NCBI RefSeq assembly: GCF_900091625.1
Contig: NZ_FMIC01000002.1
Coordinates: forward strand, 558,001-622,000
Source: Micromonospora peucetia
GTDB taxonomy: Bacteria > Actinomycetota > Actinomycetes > Mycobacteriales > Micromonosporaceae
Reading direction: 5' to 3'
DNA length: 64,000 nucleotides
Each line of letters starts with the position of its first letter. Position 1 is the first letter of the stretch. Below the pieces are notes generated by a model that saw only the letters and a list, made by a program, of their open reading frames with translations, did no database searches and was not told the origin of the DNA. Made by a program: the position numbers and the translations under genes. Shown here piece by piece: positions 55,839 through 63,851 of this stretch.

Positions 55839-57014
55839 TCAGCCCACGGTCGAGCCGAAGACCTCGTCGCGGACGGCGTCCAGCGCGGTACGCAGCGCAC
55901 CCCGCAGGATCGGCTCCTCGGTCAGCCCCGTCGGCACCACCCGGGGACGGACCAGGGTGATCGCCGCGACCTCGTGCTGTACGCGCTCGGCCAACGCCGC
56001 CCCGCCGGCCTGGCCGACCTCGCCGGCGAGCACCACCAGCGGCGGGTCCAGCACCACGCAGGTGCTCGCCACGCCCAGCGCCAGCCGGCGGGCCACCTCG
56101 TCGAGCATCGGGCCGCCGGCCGTGCCGTCGGCCACCGCCGCCCGCACCGCGCCGGCGCCACTGTCGTCCGGGTAGCCGTGGGCGCGGGCCAGCTCACGGA
56201 CCGCGTCCGCGCCGATCAGCTGCTGGAACGCCGGCTTCGCCCGGCGGGACACGTCCCGTGGGATGGGCGCGCCGGGCACCGGCAGGTAGCCGATCTCGCC
56301 GGCGGCGCCGCTGCTGCCGTGGTGCAGCCGGCCGCCCAGCACGATCGCCAGACCGACGCCGGCACCGACCCAGACCAGCACGAAGTCCGTCAGCCCCTGC
56401 GCCGCGCCCGACTGCGCCTCGGCGACGGCGGCCAGGTTGACGTCGTTCTCGAAGACCACCGGGGTGTGCAGGTCGTCCCGGAGCGCGGCGAGCAGACCGC
56501 TGTGCCAGCGGGGCAGGTTGAAGGCGAACGTCATGTCGCCCGTGCCCGGGTCGACCAGGCCGGGGGTGCCCAGCACGATCCGCCGTACGCTCGACAGCTG
56601 CGCTCCGGCGCTGCTCGCGGCCTGGACCACCGCGTTGTGCACCACCCCGACGGGGTCGTCGGTGTCGTGGGTCGACTGCTCGACCCGGCCGATCACCGCC
56701 CCGGTGATGTCCGCGCACGCGGCGACGACCCGGTCGGCGCCCACGTCCACCCCGACCACGTGCGCGCTGCCCGGCCGTACGGCGTAGAGCTGGGCGTTCG
56801 GGCCACGCCCGCCGGCCTGCTCGCCGACCCTGGTGACCAGGCCCCGCTCCTCCAACCGCTCGACGAGCTGGGAGGCGGTCACCTTGGACAGCCCGGTCAG
56901 CTCGCCGAGCCGGGCCCGGGTCAGCGGCCCCCGCTCCAGCAGCAGCTCCAACGCCGCGCGGTCGTTGAGCGCCCGCAACAGGCGGGGGGTGCCGGGCAGT
57001 CGGGTCGCACTCAT
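55839..57014 (-). CDS. ROK-family transcriptional regulator
   Basis: 391 residues. N-terminal winged HTH (~12-70; LTRARLGELTGLSKVTASQLVERLEERGLV is the reading head), then a sugar-kinase-like ROK domain (~80-385) with GVDVGADRVV and the EIGYLPVPG segment. The CxCGxxGCxE zinc cluster of most ROK proteins is replaced by GAPIPRDVSRRAKPAF, so its sugar response may differ. It is divergent from a GH3 glycosidase gene, and repeats in the intergenic region are candidate operators. Likely controls that gene; the effector may be an amino sugar. Confidence 0.88.
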   Translation of the reverse strand: MSATRLPGTPRLLRALNDRAALELLLERGPLTRARLGELTGLSKVTASQLVERLEERGLVTRVGEQAGGRGPNAQLYAVRPGSAHVVGVDVGADRVVAACADITGAVIGRVEQSTHDTDDPVGVVHNAVVQAASSAGAQLSSVRRIVLGTPGLVDPGTGDMTFAFNLPRWHSGLLAALRDDLHTPVVFENDVNLAAVAEAQSGAAQGLTDFVLVWVGAGVGLAIVLGGRLHHGSSGAAGEIGYLPVPGAPIPRDVSRRAKPAFQQLIGADAVRELARAHGYPDDSGAGAVRAAVADGTAGGPMLDEVARRLALGVASTCVVLDPPLVVLAGEVGQAGGAALAERVQHEVAAITLVRPRVVPTGLTEEPILRGALRTALDAVRDEVFGSTVG

Positions 57015-57031
57015 GCCACGTCCTCTAGTTT

Positions 57032-57056
57032 TGATAAACCTTGCTTACTGTAAACC
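57032..57056. promoter_or_regulatory. direct repeats GGTTTAYMR between ROK and GH3 genes
   Basis: On the minus strand GGTTTACAG (57056-57048) and GGTTTATCA (57040-57032) are 16 bases apart, in an AT-rich island unusual for this genome. The spacing of one and a half turns and location 18 bases before the ROK start fit an autoregulatory operator. Confidence 0.45.
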
Positions 57057-57072
57057 GACCTGCGAGCGGGTA

Positions 57073-57089
57073 GCCGATAGCGTATCGGC
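57073..57089. promoter_or_regulatory. palindrome GCCGATA-GCG-TATCGGC
   Basis: Perfect inverted repeat with 7-base arms, about 90 bases upstream of the GH3 gene and 60 upstream of the ROK gene. A second candidate operator in the divergent promoter. Confidence 0.45.
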
Positions 57090-57181
57090 CACCCGGGAGC
57101 GGGTTGCTCGGCCGACCCGGTACGTCACCGACCCCTGCCGGTACGAATTCCGCACCGACGGGGACGAAAGGGGAAGATCAC

Positions 57182-58633
57182 GTGGGGCTGGATCCAGGAC
57201 TGCGCCGGCTCGCGCTCGGCACGCTGCTCGCCGCCTACCCGGGGCCGGTGCCGCCGGGCTGGGCGGTCGACCTGGTGGCCGAGGGGCTCGCGGGACACAC
57301 CCTGTTCGGCACCAACGTCCACGATCCGGGACAGGTGGCGGCGAGCACCGCCGCCCTGCGAGCCGGCCGCCCGGACGTGCTGATCGCGATCGACGAGGAG
57401 GGCGGTGACGTCACCCGGCTGGCGCACGCCACCGGCAGCCCGTACCCGGGCAACGCGGCGCTCGGCGCGATCGACGACGTGGCGCTGACCCGCCGGGTCT
57501 ACGAGGCCATCGGCGCGGAGCTGGCCGGCCTCGGCGTCACCGTCAACCTCGCGCCGACCGTGGACGTGAACACCGCCGACGAGAACCCGGTGATCGGCAC
57601 CCGCTCGTTCGGCGCCGACCCGGTCCGGGTCGCCGCGCACTCCGCCGCAGCCGTGACCGGGCTCCAGGCCGCCGGGGTCGCCGCCTGCGCCAAGCACTTC
57701 CCGGGGCACGGCGCGACGGTCGCCGACTCCCACTACGAGCTGCCCACCGTGGACGTGCCGCTCGACGTGCTGCGCCGGCGCGACCTGCCGCCGTTCGCCG
57801 CGGTCGTCGCGGCCGGCGCGCGGGCCGTGATGACCGCGCACATCCGGGTTCCGGCGCTTACCGGCGACGGCCCCGCCACGTTCAGCCGGGCGGTCCTGGT
57901 CGACCTGCTGCGCGGCGAGTACGGCTTCACCGGCACGGTCATCACCGACGCGCTGGAAATGAAGGGCGCCGCCGTGGCGGCCGGCGGGATCGGCCCGGCC
58001 GCCGTCCGAGCCCTCGCCGCCGGCGCCGACCTGCTCTGCATCGGCGCCGAGGTCGACGCCGAACTGGTCGAGCGGGTGGTCGCTGAGATCGTCGGGGCGC
58101 TCGCCGACGGCAGCCTGGACCGGGCGCGGGTGGAGGAGGCGGCCGGCCGCACCGCCGCGCTCGCCGTCTGGACCCGGGCCGGCGGCGTGGAGTCGGCCAC
58201 CCAGTCCGACCTCGGGTACGCCGCGGCGCGGCGCGCCGTACGGGTGGAGGGAGTGCTGGCCGGGCTGGACCGCCCGCTGGTCGTCCAACTGCACGCCGCG
58301 TCGACCATCGCCGAGGGGCGAGTGCCGTGGGGCCTCGGCCCACACCTGGACGGCGCGGAGGAACTGCGGGTGGTCGCCACCGAGACCGGGCCGGCGGCCC
58401 TGCGCCAGCTCGCCGGGGACCGGCCGATCGTGCTCGTCGGCCGCCATCTGCACCGGTTGCCGGGCGGCGCCGACCTGGTGACCGCGCTGGCCGCCGAGCA
58501 CCCGGTGACCGTGGTCGAGATGGGCTGGCCCTCCCGGTGGCGTCCGGCTGGCGTACGGGCGTTCGTCACCACGTACGGCGCGAGCCACGCCTGCGGCCGG
58601 GCGGCTGCCGAGGTGCTCGGCCTGGCCGGCTGA
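57182..58633 (+). CDS. GH3-family beta-N-acetylglucosaminidase (NagZ-like)
   Basis: 483 residues. The family removes beta-linked GlcNAc from peptidoglycan fragments or chitin oligomers. It shows IDEEGGDVTRL, the catalytic His-containing loop KHFPGHGATVADSH typical of NagZ, and the nucleophile Asp256 in VITDALEMKG. A second C-terminal domain (~350-483) is present, unlike the single-domain NagZ of E. coli, so other substrates are possible. No signal peptide, so it acts in the cytoplasm. GTG 57182 follows AAGGGGAAG; upstream codons are not coding-like. Confidence 0.9.
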   Translation: MGLDPGLRRLALGTLLAAYPGPVPPGWAVDLVAEGLAGHTLFGTNVHDPGQVAASTAALRAGRPDVLIAIDEEGGDVTRLAHATGSPYPGNAALGAIDDVALTRRVYEAIGAELAGLGVTVNLAPTVDVNTADENPVIGTRSFGADPVRVAAHSAAAVTGLQAAGVAACAKHFPGHGATVADSHYELPTVDVPLDVLRRRDLPPFAAVVAAGARAVMTAHIRVPALTGDGPATFSRAVLVDLLRGEYGFTGTVITDALEMKGAAVAAGGIGPAAVRALAAGADLLCIGAEVDAELVERVVAEIVGALADGSLDRARVEEAAGRTAALAVWTRAGGVESATQSDLGYAAARRAVRVEGVLAGLDRPLVVQLHAASTIAEGRVPWGLGPHLDGAEELRVVATETGPAALRQLAGDRPIVLVGRHLHRLPGGADLVTALAAEHPVTVVEMGWPSRWRPAGVRAFVTTYGASHACGRAAAEVLGLAG

Positions 58634-58677
58634 CGCCGGCAGCACCGGGCACTCAGCGTCACGTCGCGGTTCGCCAC

Positions 58678-58721
58678 CGCATACCCCGGCCGGCGTCGAC
58701 CGGGCCCGGCCGGGGTATGCG
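58678..58721. terminator. 16-bp hairpin downstream of the GH3 gene
   Basis: CGCATACCCCGGCCGG (58678-58693) pairs perfectly with CCGGCCGGGGTATGCG (58706-58721), loop of 12. It lies 44 bases after the stop and seven before the decayed gene at 58728. Confidence 0.8.
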
Positions 58722-58727
58722 ACAGCA

Positions 58728-58980
58728 TGACCGCCACCGACCCCTGGCACCGGTCCCTGGCCGATCTCGCGTCCCGGTCCCACCGGCTGCCGCCGGACGA
58801 GCTGGCGGACCCGGTCGACGCCCAGCGGCAGGACGCCCGTTCGTCACCGCGGTGCTCGCCGAATTCGACACCGGCACCGGGCTGCTGCGCTACGTCAACG
58901 CGGTGAGGAAGCACGAGGACGACACGACCCTGGTGCTCGTCGAGTGGTCCGCCGCGACGTCGGCGAACTCGGAGCCCTGA
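58728..58980 (+). pseudogene. remnant of a SpoIIE/PP2C phosphatase gene
   Basis: From ATG 58728 one frame reads MTATDPWHRSLADLASRSH then RLPPDELADPVDAQRQDAR, like the N-terminus of actinobacterial phosphatases. From 58840 another frame reads FVTAVLAEFDTGTGLLRYVN, the PP2C core strand that should continue into AGHPAP. Instead it passes directly into KHEDDTTLVLVEW, the family's C-terminal DD motif, and stops at 58980. Thus the GAF region, most of the catalytic domain and the reading frame are lost. Two separate deletions are implied. It cannot make a working enzyme. Confidence 0.72.
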
Positions 58981-59412
58981 GCCGGACGTCCAGCCCACGC
59001 CGCCCCCGTGCCACGGGCCGGCCGGTCTTCTCGTCGGCGAGGTCGAAAACGCGCCGGCACCGGCGCGACTCAGCCGTACCGATCCCCGCCCGGCCGGGCC
59101 ACGCGGACGGACACAAGGGCGACCGGCTGGTGGGGCTGTCCCGGTTGCGCGTGCTGCGCCCGGTGACCCGGCAGGTGCTCGACCTTATTCGTACGCTGCG
59201 TCACTGACCCTAGACGACGCCACCTCCGAATAGCCGCAGGTCAGAGTCCACTTATGGACACCTGAACCACACCCGTTACACCTTGCCGCCACCCCTGCGG
59301 ATACGTAGCGTGATGGGTGCGCACACCACCCGCGGGGCCTGGGGGAGAGAGACTGCGGACCGTGGATCCGGCCCGGGAACCACGGTCCGCGCCCCACCGC
59401 CCAGGGGCGCGG
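58981..59412. other. intergenic region with a possible gene fragment
   Basis: No intact gene. The stretch 59113-59207 reads in one frame as GDRLVGLSRLRVLRPVTRQ then VLDLIRTLRH and a stop; its codons have strong G/C third positions, suggesting the tail of a lost gene, but no family is recognised. The rest, to 59354, has no coding bias. A hairpin follows at 59355-59390. Confidence 0.4.
59355..59390 (-). terminator. terminator of the GNAT gene
   Basis: GCGGACCGTGG (59355-59365) pairs perfectly with CCACGGTCCGC (59380-59390), loop of 14, 22 bases beyond the acetyltransferase stop. Confidence 0.75.
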
Positions 59413-60075
59413 TCAGGGCGGGTAGACCCCGTACGACCGCCAGCCCCGGTCGGCGAAGCCCGCAGCGGCGGCCACCCGGGCGGAGGCGGTGTTGGCGGCG
59501 GCGTGCAGGTAGGTCGGAACGGCCCCCTCGTCGAGCACCCGACGCGCCGCCTGGGCGACCAGCCGGCGGGCCAGCCCCCGCCCGCGGGCCGCCGGCACCG
59601 TGCCGACCGCCAACTCGTGGCCGTACGCGTCGTGCCGCTTGATCCCGACGCCGGACAGGTAGCGCCCCCGGTCGTCGCGTACCACCAGCACCGGGCGGTC
59701 GAACAGGCGCAGCCAGGGCGGCAGCCCGACGGCGGTCGGCGGCGTCCACTCCCCCACGTCCGGCAGCGGGGCCGGTGCGGCGCTCCACCGGAACACGTCG
59801 TCGTGCGTCGCCCAGCCGGGCCGTCCGACCGTGGCGGGCAACGCCGCAAGCAGGGGTCCGCCCGGCCGCCGGGCCAACTCGCGAACCGCCTCGACCCGGT
59901 CGGGGGCCACCGAGAGCACGGTGCTGGTGCCGGCGGTCACCGCGACGGCTGGCCGGAGCCGGCCGTCCCAGGCCGGTCGGGCCCGCCGGTGCGAGCCGAC
60001 CACGTGCAACCCGGGCCCGGCCGGCCACTGGCCGAGCCAGCTCGCCAGGTGCAGGTGCAGCCGCCGGTCGAGCAT
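59413..60075 (-). CDS. GNAT-family N-acetyltransferase
   Basis: 220 residues. C-terminal GNAT domain: VRDDRGRYLSGVGI is the central strand region, VGTVPAARGRGLARRLVAQA is the acetyl-CoA loop and helix, and LHAAANTASARVAAAAGF plus the terminal YGVYPP close the fold. The N-terminal ~100 residues are a less conserved helper domain, common in actinobacterial GNAT proteins. ATG 60075. Substrate unknown. The gene stands alone. Confidence 0.9.
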   Translation of the reverse strand: MLDRRLHLHLASWLGQWPAGPGLHVVGSHRRARPAWDGRLRPAVAVTAGTSTVLSVAPDRVEAVRELARRPGGPLLAALPATVGRPGWATHDDVFRWSAAPAPLPDVGEWTPPTAVGLPPWLRLFDRPVLVVRDDRGRYLSGVGIKRHDAYGHELAVGTVPAARGRGLARRLVAQAARRVLDEGAVPTYLHAAANTASARVAAAAGFADRGWRSYGVYPP

Positions 60076-60488
60076 CGCCGCTCACCTCCCCCGGCCGTCG
60101 GTGGTCACCCGCGGGCCGGGCCCACCGACGCCCCGGCCCGCCTCGCCGACGATCACCGTACGCGGGTGCGGCGCCGCCGCGCGACGGAACCTGTCGACGG
60201 TGGACCGCCCGGCGGCCGGCTCCCCCCGACGACCGGCTGCCCCGACGACCCGTTGCTCCGACGACCCGCTGCCCCGACGGTTCGTTGCCCCGGTGGGCGC
60301 GCTCCGGTGGGCGTCGCCGTCGGGCGCGGGTCGGCGTGGGGGTTGAGCGGCGCGGCGGGCGGGTAGACATACCAAGCACATCGATGTCGCCGCCGGATTC
60401 GTGGGGCGAAGGGCAGATCACGGGAACCAGAAGCATCGAGCGGTCGTCATATTCATTTTCATACATGTACAACTTTGTTTGGGACGGT
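60076..60488. other. 413-base gap: tandem repeats and an AT-rich promoter region
   Basis: No gene is supported. It contains the four 16-base repeats at 60226-60289 and then, from 60440 to 60488, the most AT-rich stretch of the area (TTCATTTTCATACATGTAC), probably the promoter and leader of the small gene at 60489. ATACATGTAC is a short palindrome. Confidence 0.55.
60226..60289. repeat. four 16-bp tandem repeats
   Basis: Units CCGACGACCGGCTGCC, CCGACGACCCGTTGCT, CCGACGACCCGCTGCC and CCGACGGTTCGTTGCC lie head to tail. Unit length is not a multiple of three, so the array is not in a gene. Divergence between units shows it is not recent. Confidence 0.85.
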
Positions 60489-60686
60489 ATGGTCATGCCG
60501 AATCTGCCGAACGACCGGTACCACCAGGACCCCACGCGGCTCTGGCGGGCCACCGAGCCCGCCGGGCGGTTCCCGGCGCAGGCGGCGTACCGGGGTCACC
60601 GCACCGGCACCGGGGCGCGGTCGTGGAGCGAGGTGAACAAGCAGCCCGCCGGCGCCTCCTCGCGCGGCGGCCTGAACACCCGCTGA
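60489..60686 (+). CDS. small hypothetical protein
   Basis: 65 residues beginning MVMPNLPNDRYHQDPTRLW. It is polar, Arg-, Gly- and Ala-rich, with no membrane helix. Codons from residue ~12 on have near-complete G/C at third positions, supporting real coding, although an upstream in-frame ATG at 60465 could extend it. The upstream AT-rich region suggests a strong promoter. It might be a small regulator or an uncharacterised basic protein. Confidence 0.6.
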   Translation: MVMPNLPNDRYHQDPTRLWRATEPAGRFPAQAAYRGHRTGTGARSWSEVNKQPAGASSRGGLNTR

Positions 60687-60810
60687 CCACCCCGCGCACG
60701 GTCGGGCGGATCCGCGACACACCCGGACGGTCCACCGGCGGCTTTCGCACACCTGTCGGGTAATTTCTTCTGGTCCGGCATCCCGGCCTACGACAGGAGA
60801 AGCTCCGCGC

Positions 60811-61329
60811 ATGGGCAAGAAGACGATCCACGTCTCCGACTTCAGCGGCACGGCCATCCAGCTCGACGACGAGGTGGTCCGCGTCGTCGTCCTGGAGCAC
60901 CCTGACCTGGTCGCGGGTCCCGTGCGGTTGGACGCCACCCCGGTCGAGGTGGAGGGCATCGACGACGCCGCGCTGGACGTCGCGGTGGTCGAGATCCACG
61001 ACCGGCACGGCGACGGTGAGCCGCGCCGGGTGGTGCTCACCGCGAGCGAGTTCGACGCGATGGCGACCGACGTGCCGATGACGCAACTGCTGAAGACGGC
61101 CGAGCGGGTCCGCCCGCCCAAGGCCCGCAAGGGCGCGGAGCGGGTCGACTACGGCACGATCGAGCACGCCGGTCGACCGCACCGGGGCCGGGTCACCGAG
61201 GAGGAGGCCCGGCTGGTGCGCGAGCGGCTCGACGAGGTCAACAAGCGACTCGCCGACGCCGGGATCCGCCAGATCGACCTGGCGGATCCCGAGCACGCCG
61301 CCCGCTACGGCTTCCCCACCGCTCTCTGA
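60811..61329 (+). CDS. hypothetical actinobacterial protein
   Basis: 172 residues. It starts MGKKTIHVSDFSGTAIQLDD, then a beta-rich domain to ~95, a basic linker RPPKARKG, and a helical C-terminus around TEEEARLVRERLDEVNKRLADAG ending DPEHAARYGF (quoted in parts). A strong ribosome site AGGAGAAG precedes ATG 60811. The basic linker and C-terminal helix suggest nucleic-acid or protein binding, but no family is named. Convergent with the Clp-N regulator; only six bases separate the stops. Confidence 0.75.
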   Translation: MGKKTIHVSDFSGTAIQLDDEVVRVVVLEHPDLVAGPVRLDATPVEVEGIDDAALDVAVVEIHDRHGDGEPRRVVLTASEFDAMATDVPMTQLLKTAERVRPPKARKGAERVDYGTIEHAGRPHRGRVTEEEARLVRERLDEVNKRLADAGIRQIDLADPEHAARYGFPTAL

Positions 61330-61335
61330 GCCGGG

Positions 61336-62061
61336 TCAGCTCCGCAACTGGACGGCCCGCAGGGCTGCCGCCACCCACTCCTCGACCGCGGCCTTGGTGA
61401 CGCCGAGCCCGCTGAGGACCCCGGTGCCGTTCTCCTGCTCCAGGAGCGCGAGCAGGATGTGCTCGGTGCCGATGTAGTTGTGCCCCAGCCGCAGGGCCTC
61501 GCGGAAGGTCAGCTCCAGCGCCTTCTTGCCCTGGGCGTCGTACGGGATCAGGTCGGGCACCTCGGCGGCCGAGGGCGGCAGCGCGGCCGTCGCGGCCTCC
61601 CGGACCCGCTCCAGCGGCACCGCCTGGGCGACGATCGCCTTCGCGGCCAGCGCCTCCGGCTCGCTGAGCAGCCCCAGCACCAGGTGCTCGGGGCGGATCT
61701 CGGCGTGCCCGGTGGCCCGGGCCTCGTTCTGCGACGCCATCACCACGTTGCGGGCGCGGGGGGTGAACCGGGTGAAGCCCTGCTGCGGGTCCATCGGCGT
61801 CTCGTCGGCCTTCGGCACGAAGCGCTTCTGTGCCGCCTGCTTGCTGACGCCCATGCTGCGGCCGATCTCGGTCCAGGACGCGCCGGAGCGGCGGGCCTGG
61901 TCGACGAAATGACCGATCAGGTGGTCGGCGATGTCGCCGAGGTGGTCGGCCGCGATGACCGCGTCGGTGAGCTGGTCGAGCGCATCCGGGTGCGCCTTCT
62001 TGATCGCCCCGATCAGGTCGTCGAGGCGTACCGGGTTGTTCATCTGCACTGGCTCCGTCAT
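61336..62061 (-). CDS. HTH protein fused to Clp N-terminal (ClpN) domains
   Basis: 241 residues. Residues ~1-80 hold a helical domain with an HTH (WTEIGRSMGVSKQAAQKRF). Residues ~90-235 contain two Clp-N repeats: FTPRARNVVMASQNEARATG with IRPEHLVLGLLSEP, and LTFREALRLGHNYIGTEHIL with LLALLEQ. There is no AAA+ ATPase part. Clp-N domains bind adaptors or substrates (including arginine-phosphorylated ones), so the protein may link proteolysis state to gene control. The leaderless start and operators upstream suggest autoregulation. Confidence 0.88.
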   Translation of the reverse strand: MTEPVQMNNPVRLDDLIGAIKKAHPDALDQLTDAVIAADHLGDIADHLIGHFVDQARRSGASWTEIGRSMGVSKQAAQKRFVPKADETPMDPQQGFTRFTPRARNVVMASQNEARATGHAEIRPEHLVLGLLSEPEALAAKAIVAQAVPLERVREAATAALPPSAAEVPDLIPYDAQGKKALELTFREALRLGHNYIGTEHILLALLEQENGTGVLSGLGVTKAAVEEWVAAALRAVQLRS

Positions 62062-62113
62062 GCGTCAACCATAGGTTGACGGCAGGCCATCGTCAACCCG
62101 GAGTTGACGATGG
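62061..62113 (-). promoter_or_regulatory. leaderless promoter with two overlapping inverted repeats
   Basis: Minus strand: -35 TTGACG (62096-62091), 17-base spacer, -10 TATGGT (62073-62068), then six bases to the ATG at 62061, so transcription should begin at the start codon. CGTCAACC-ATA-GGTTGACG (62063-62081) covers the -10, and CCATCGTCAAC-CCGGA-GTTGACGATGG (62087-62113) covers the -35. Both share the GTCAAC half-site. Confidence 0.75.
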
Positions 62114-62267
62114 GCTGCCGCCGATCGGCGACCGGGGCGCCCGCACCCGCGACCCCGGCGGGCGGCGCGTAGAAAAGTTTCACCATTGCCCCGGCTCGTA
62201 TAGAAGATTTACGATCCGGTCTTCATCGTCAACCGCCCCTCGCGGAGACGGAGCATCGGAGGCAACC

Positions 62268-63236
62268 ATGAGTGACACCCCGGAAACAGCGAGCCTGACC
62301 GACGTGCCGGCCCGGCGCCGCACCCTCCTCGCGGCACTGGGCCTCGGCGTGGGCGTCGGGGTAGTCGGCCTGCCCAGCCCCGCGATGGCCGCCGCCGCCG
62401 GCTGGAGCAACCCGACGCGTGGCACGCTGACCTCCGGCTACAAGACCCCCAGCCGCCCCACCCACACGGGCTGGGACGTGGCCGCCAGCCAGGGCACCCC
62501 GGTCTATGCCACGGCCGCCGGAACGGTCCGGGACATCAAGACCAACTCGTACCCGGGCGACACGTCGAGCGGGCCCCTGCCCGGTCGCAGCGGCAACAGC
62601 GTCCACCTCAACCACGCCGACAGCTACTTCTCGTACTACGGCCACCTCCACCGGGTGCTGGTCAGCGCCGGCCAGCAGATCAGCTGCGGACAGTTGATCG
62701 GGCTGATGGGCAACACCGGCAACTCGACCGGCCCGCACCTGCACTTCGAGATCCACCGGCCCCGGCTGACCTCGGTCGACCCCCGGGTCTTCCTTGCCAA
62801 CCGGGGCATCACCCTCGGCTCGACCGCCCCCGTCGGCAGCACCGGCTACCCCAGCGTCAGTCAGGGCGCCTCGGGGTGGGTGCCCCGGGTGATCCAGTAC
62901 CTGGTGCGGGCACGCGGCATCTCCGTCGTCGTGGACGGCGGCTACGGAGCCGGCACCGTCAGCGCGGTACGCAGCTTCCAGAGCGGCCGGGGCCTCTACG
63001 CCGACGGCCTGGTCGGCCCGATCACCTGGACCGCACTCGTCCTGCCCCTGCGGGAGGGCAACTCCGGCGACCTGGTGCGCGGCCTGCAGACCGCACTCAA
63101 CGCCCGGGGGGCGAGCCTCCTCGTGGACGGCGGGTTCGGATCGGTCACCACCAACGCGGTGCGCAGCTTCCAGAGCCGCAACAGCCTCGTCGCCGACGGC
63201 CTCGTCGGCCCGGTGACCTGGAGCGTGCTCATCTGA
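62268..63236 (+). CDS. Tat-exported M23 peptidase with two peptidoglycan-binding repeats
   Basis: 322 residues. The signal has twin arginines (PARRRTLLAALG) and ends near PAMAAAAG. The LytM/M23 metallopeptidase domain (~50-175) has zinc ligands in HTGWDVAA and GPHLHFEIH, and YYGHLHR. Then two peptidoglycan-binding type-1 repeats follow (~190-250, ~255-322), each with VDGGYG/VDGGFG, AVRSFQS, and ADGLVGPxTW. It should hydrolyse peptide cross-links in the cell wall. ATG 62268 has GGAGG ahead; a possible promoter is TTGCCC at 62186 with TACGAT at 62210. Confidence 0.93.
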   Translation: MSDTPETASLTDVPARRRTLLAALGLGVGVGVVGLPSPAMAAAAGWSNPTRGTLTSGYKTPSRPTHTGWDVAASQGTPVYATAAGTVRDIKTNSYPGDTSSGPLPGRSGNSVHLNHADSYFSYYGHLHRVLVSAGQQISCGQLIGLMGNTGNSTGPHLHFEIHRPRLTSVDPRVFLANRGITLGSTAPVGSTGYPSVSQGASGWVPRVIQYLVRARGISVVVDGGYGAGTVSAVRSFQSGRGLYADGLVGPITWTALVLPLREGNSGDLVRGLQTALNARGASLLVDGGFGSVTTNAVRSFQSRNSLVADGLVGPVTWSVLI

Positions 63237-63245
63237 GCGGCGCCG

Positions 63246-63851
63246 TCAGAGCCAGCCGTTGTCCCGGGCGGTGCGGAACGCCTCCGCCCGGTTGGCCACC
63301 CCGATCTTGCTGACCGCCGCCGAGAGGTGGTTGCGGACCGTGCCGGCGGAGAGGTGGGTACGCCGGGCCACCTCCGCCACCGGGGTGTCGTACTCGGCCA
63401 GCCGGAGCACGTCCAACTCGCGGGGCGTGAGCGGGCACTCCGGGGCGGTGAGCGCATCCGCGGCCAGCGCCGGGTCGACGTACCGGCCGCCGGCGTGCAC
63501 CCGGCGGATGACGTCGGCGAGCGTGCCACCCGGCGCGCCCTTGGGCAGGAACCCCTTGGCGCCGGCGGCCAGCGCGCGTTGCAGGTGTGGCGGCCGGCCG
63601 TGCCCGGTCAGGATCACCACCTTGCAGGCGGGCAGGACGCGAGCCAGTTCCGCGGTCACCTCCAGCCCGTCCAGAGCCGGCATCTGGAGGTCCACCACGG
63701 CGACGTCCGGCCGGTGGGCGAGCGCGGCGGTCACGGCCGCCCGCCCGTCCGGCGCCTCGGTCACCACCTCCAGGTCGGACTCCAGACCGAGCAGCGCGGC
63801 CAGCGCCGCCCGGATCAGGTCCTCGTCGTCGGCGAGCAGCACCCTGATCAC
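63246..63851 (-). CDS. NarL/DesR-type response regulator
   Basis: 201 residues. The receiver domain (1-~120) has the acidic pocket ADDED, phospho-acceptor Asp54 in VVDLQMP, and the switch residues LTGHG and PKGAPGG. The C-terminal LuxR-type HTH (~135-200) reads LTPRELDVLRLAEYDT and LSAGTVRNHLSAAVSKIGV. GTG 63851 overlaps the stop of the sensor kinase (GTGA), so the pair is coupled. Target genes unknown; DesR relatives respond to membrane fluidity or envelope stress. Confidence 0.92.
   Translation of the reverse strand: MIRVLLADDEDLIRAALAALLGLESDLEVVTEAPDGRAAVTAALAHRPDVAVVDLQMPALDGLEVTAELARVLPACKVVILTGHGRPPHLQRALAAGAKGFLPKGAPGGTLADVIRRVHAGGRYVDPALAADALTAPECPLTPRELDVLRLAEYDTPVAEVARRTHLSAGTVRNHLSAAVSKIGVANRAEAFRTARDNGWL

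Noticed and set aside
60489-60686. Antitoxin or toxin reading of the 65-residue protein
   Set aside because: No partner gene and no recognised fold; the basic composition alone is not evidence.
62114-62267. Possible ydaO-type c-di-AMP riboswitch before the M23 peptidase gene
   Set aside because: Such riboswitches often precede actinobacterial cell-wall hydrolases, but the expected conserved blocks were not seen in this short leader.
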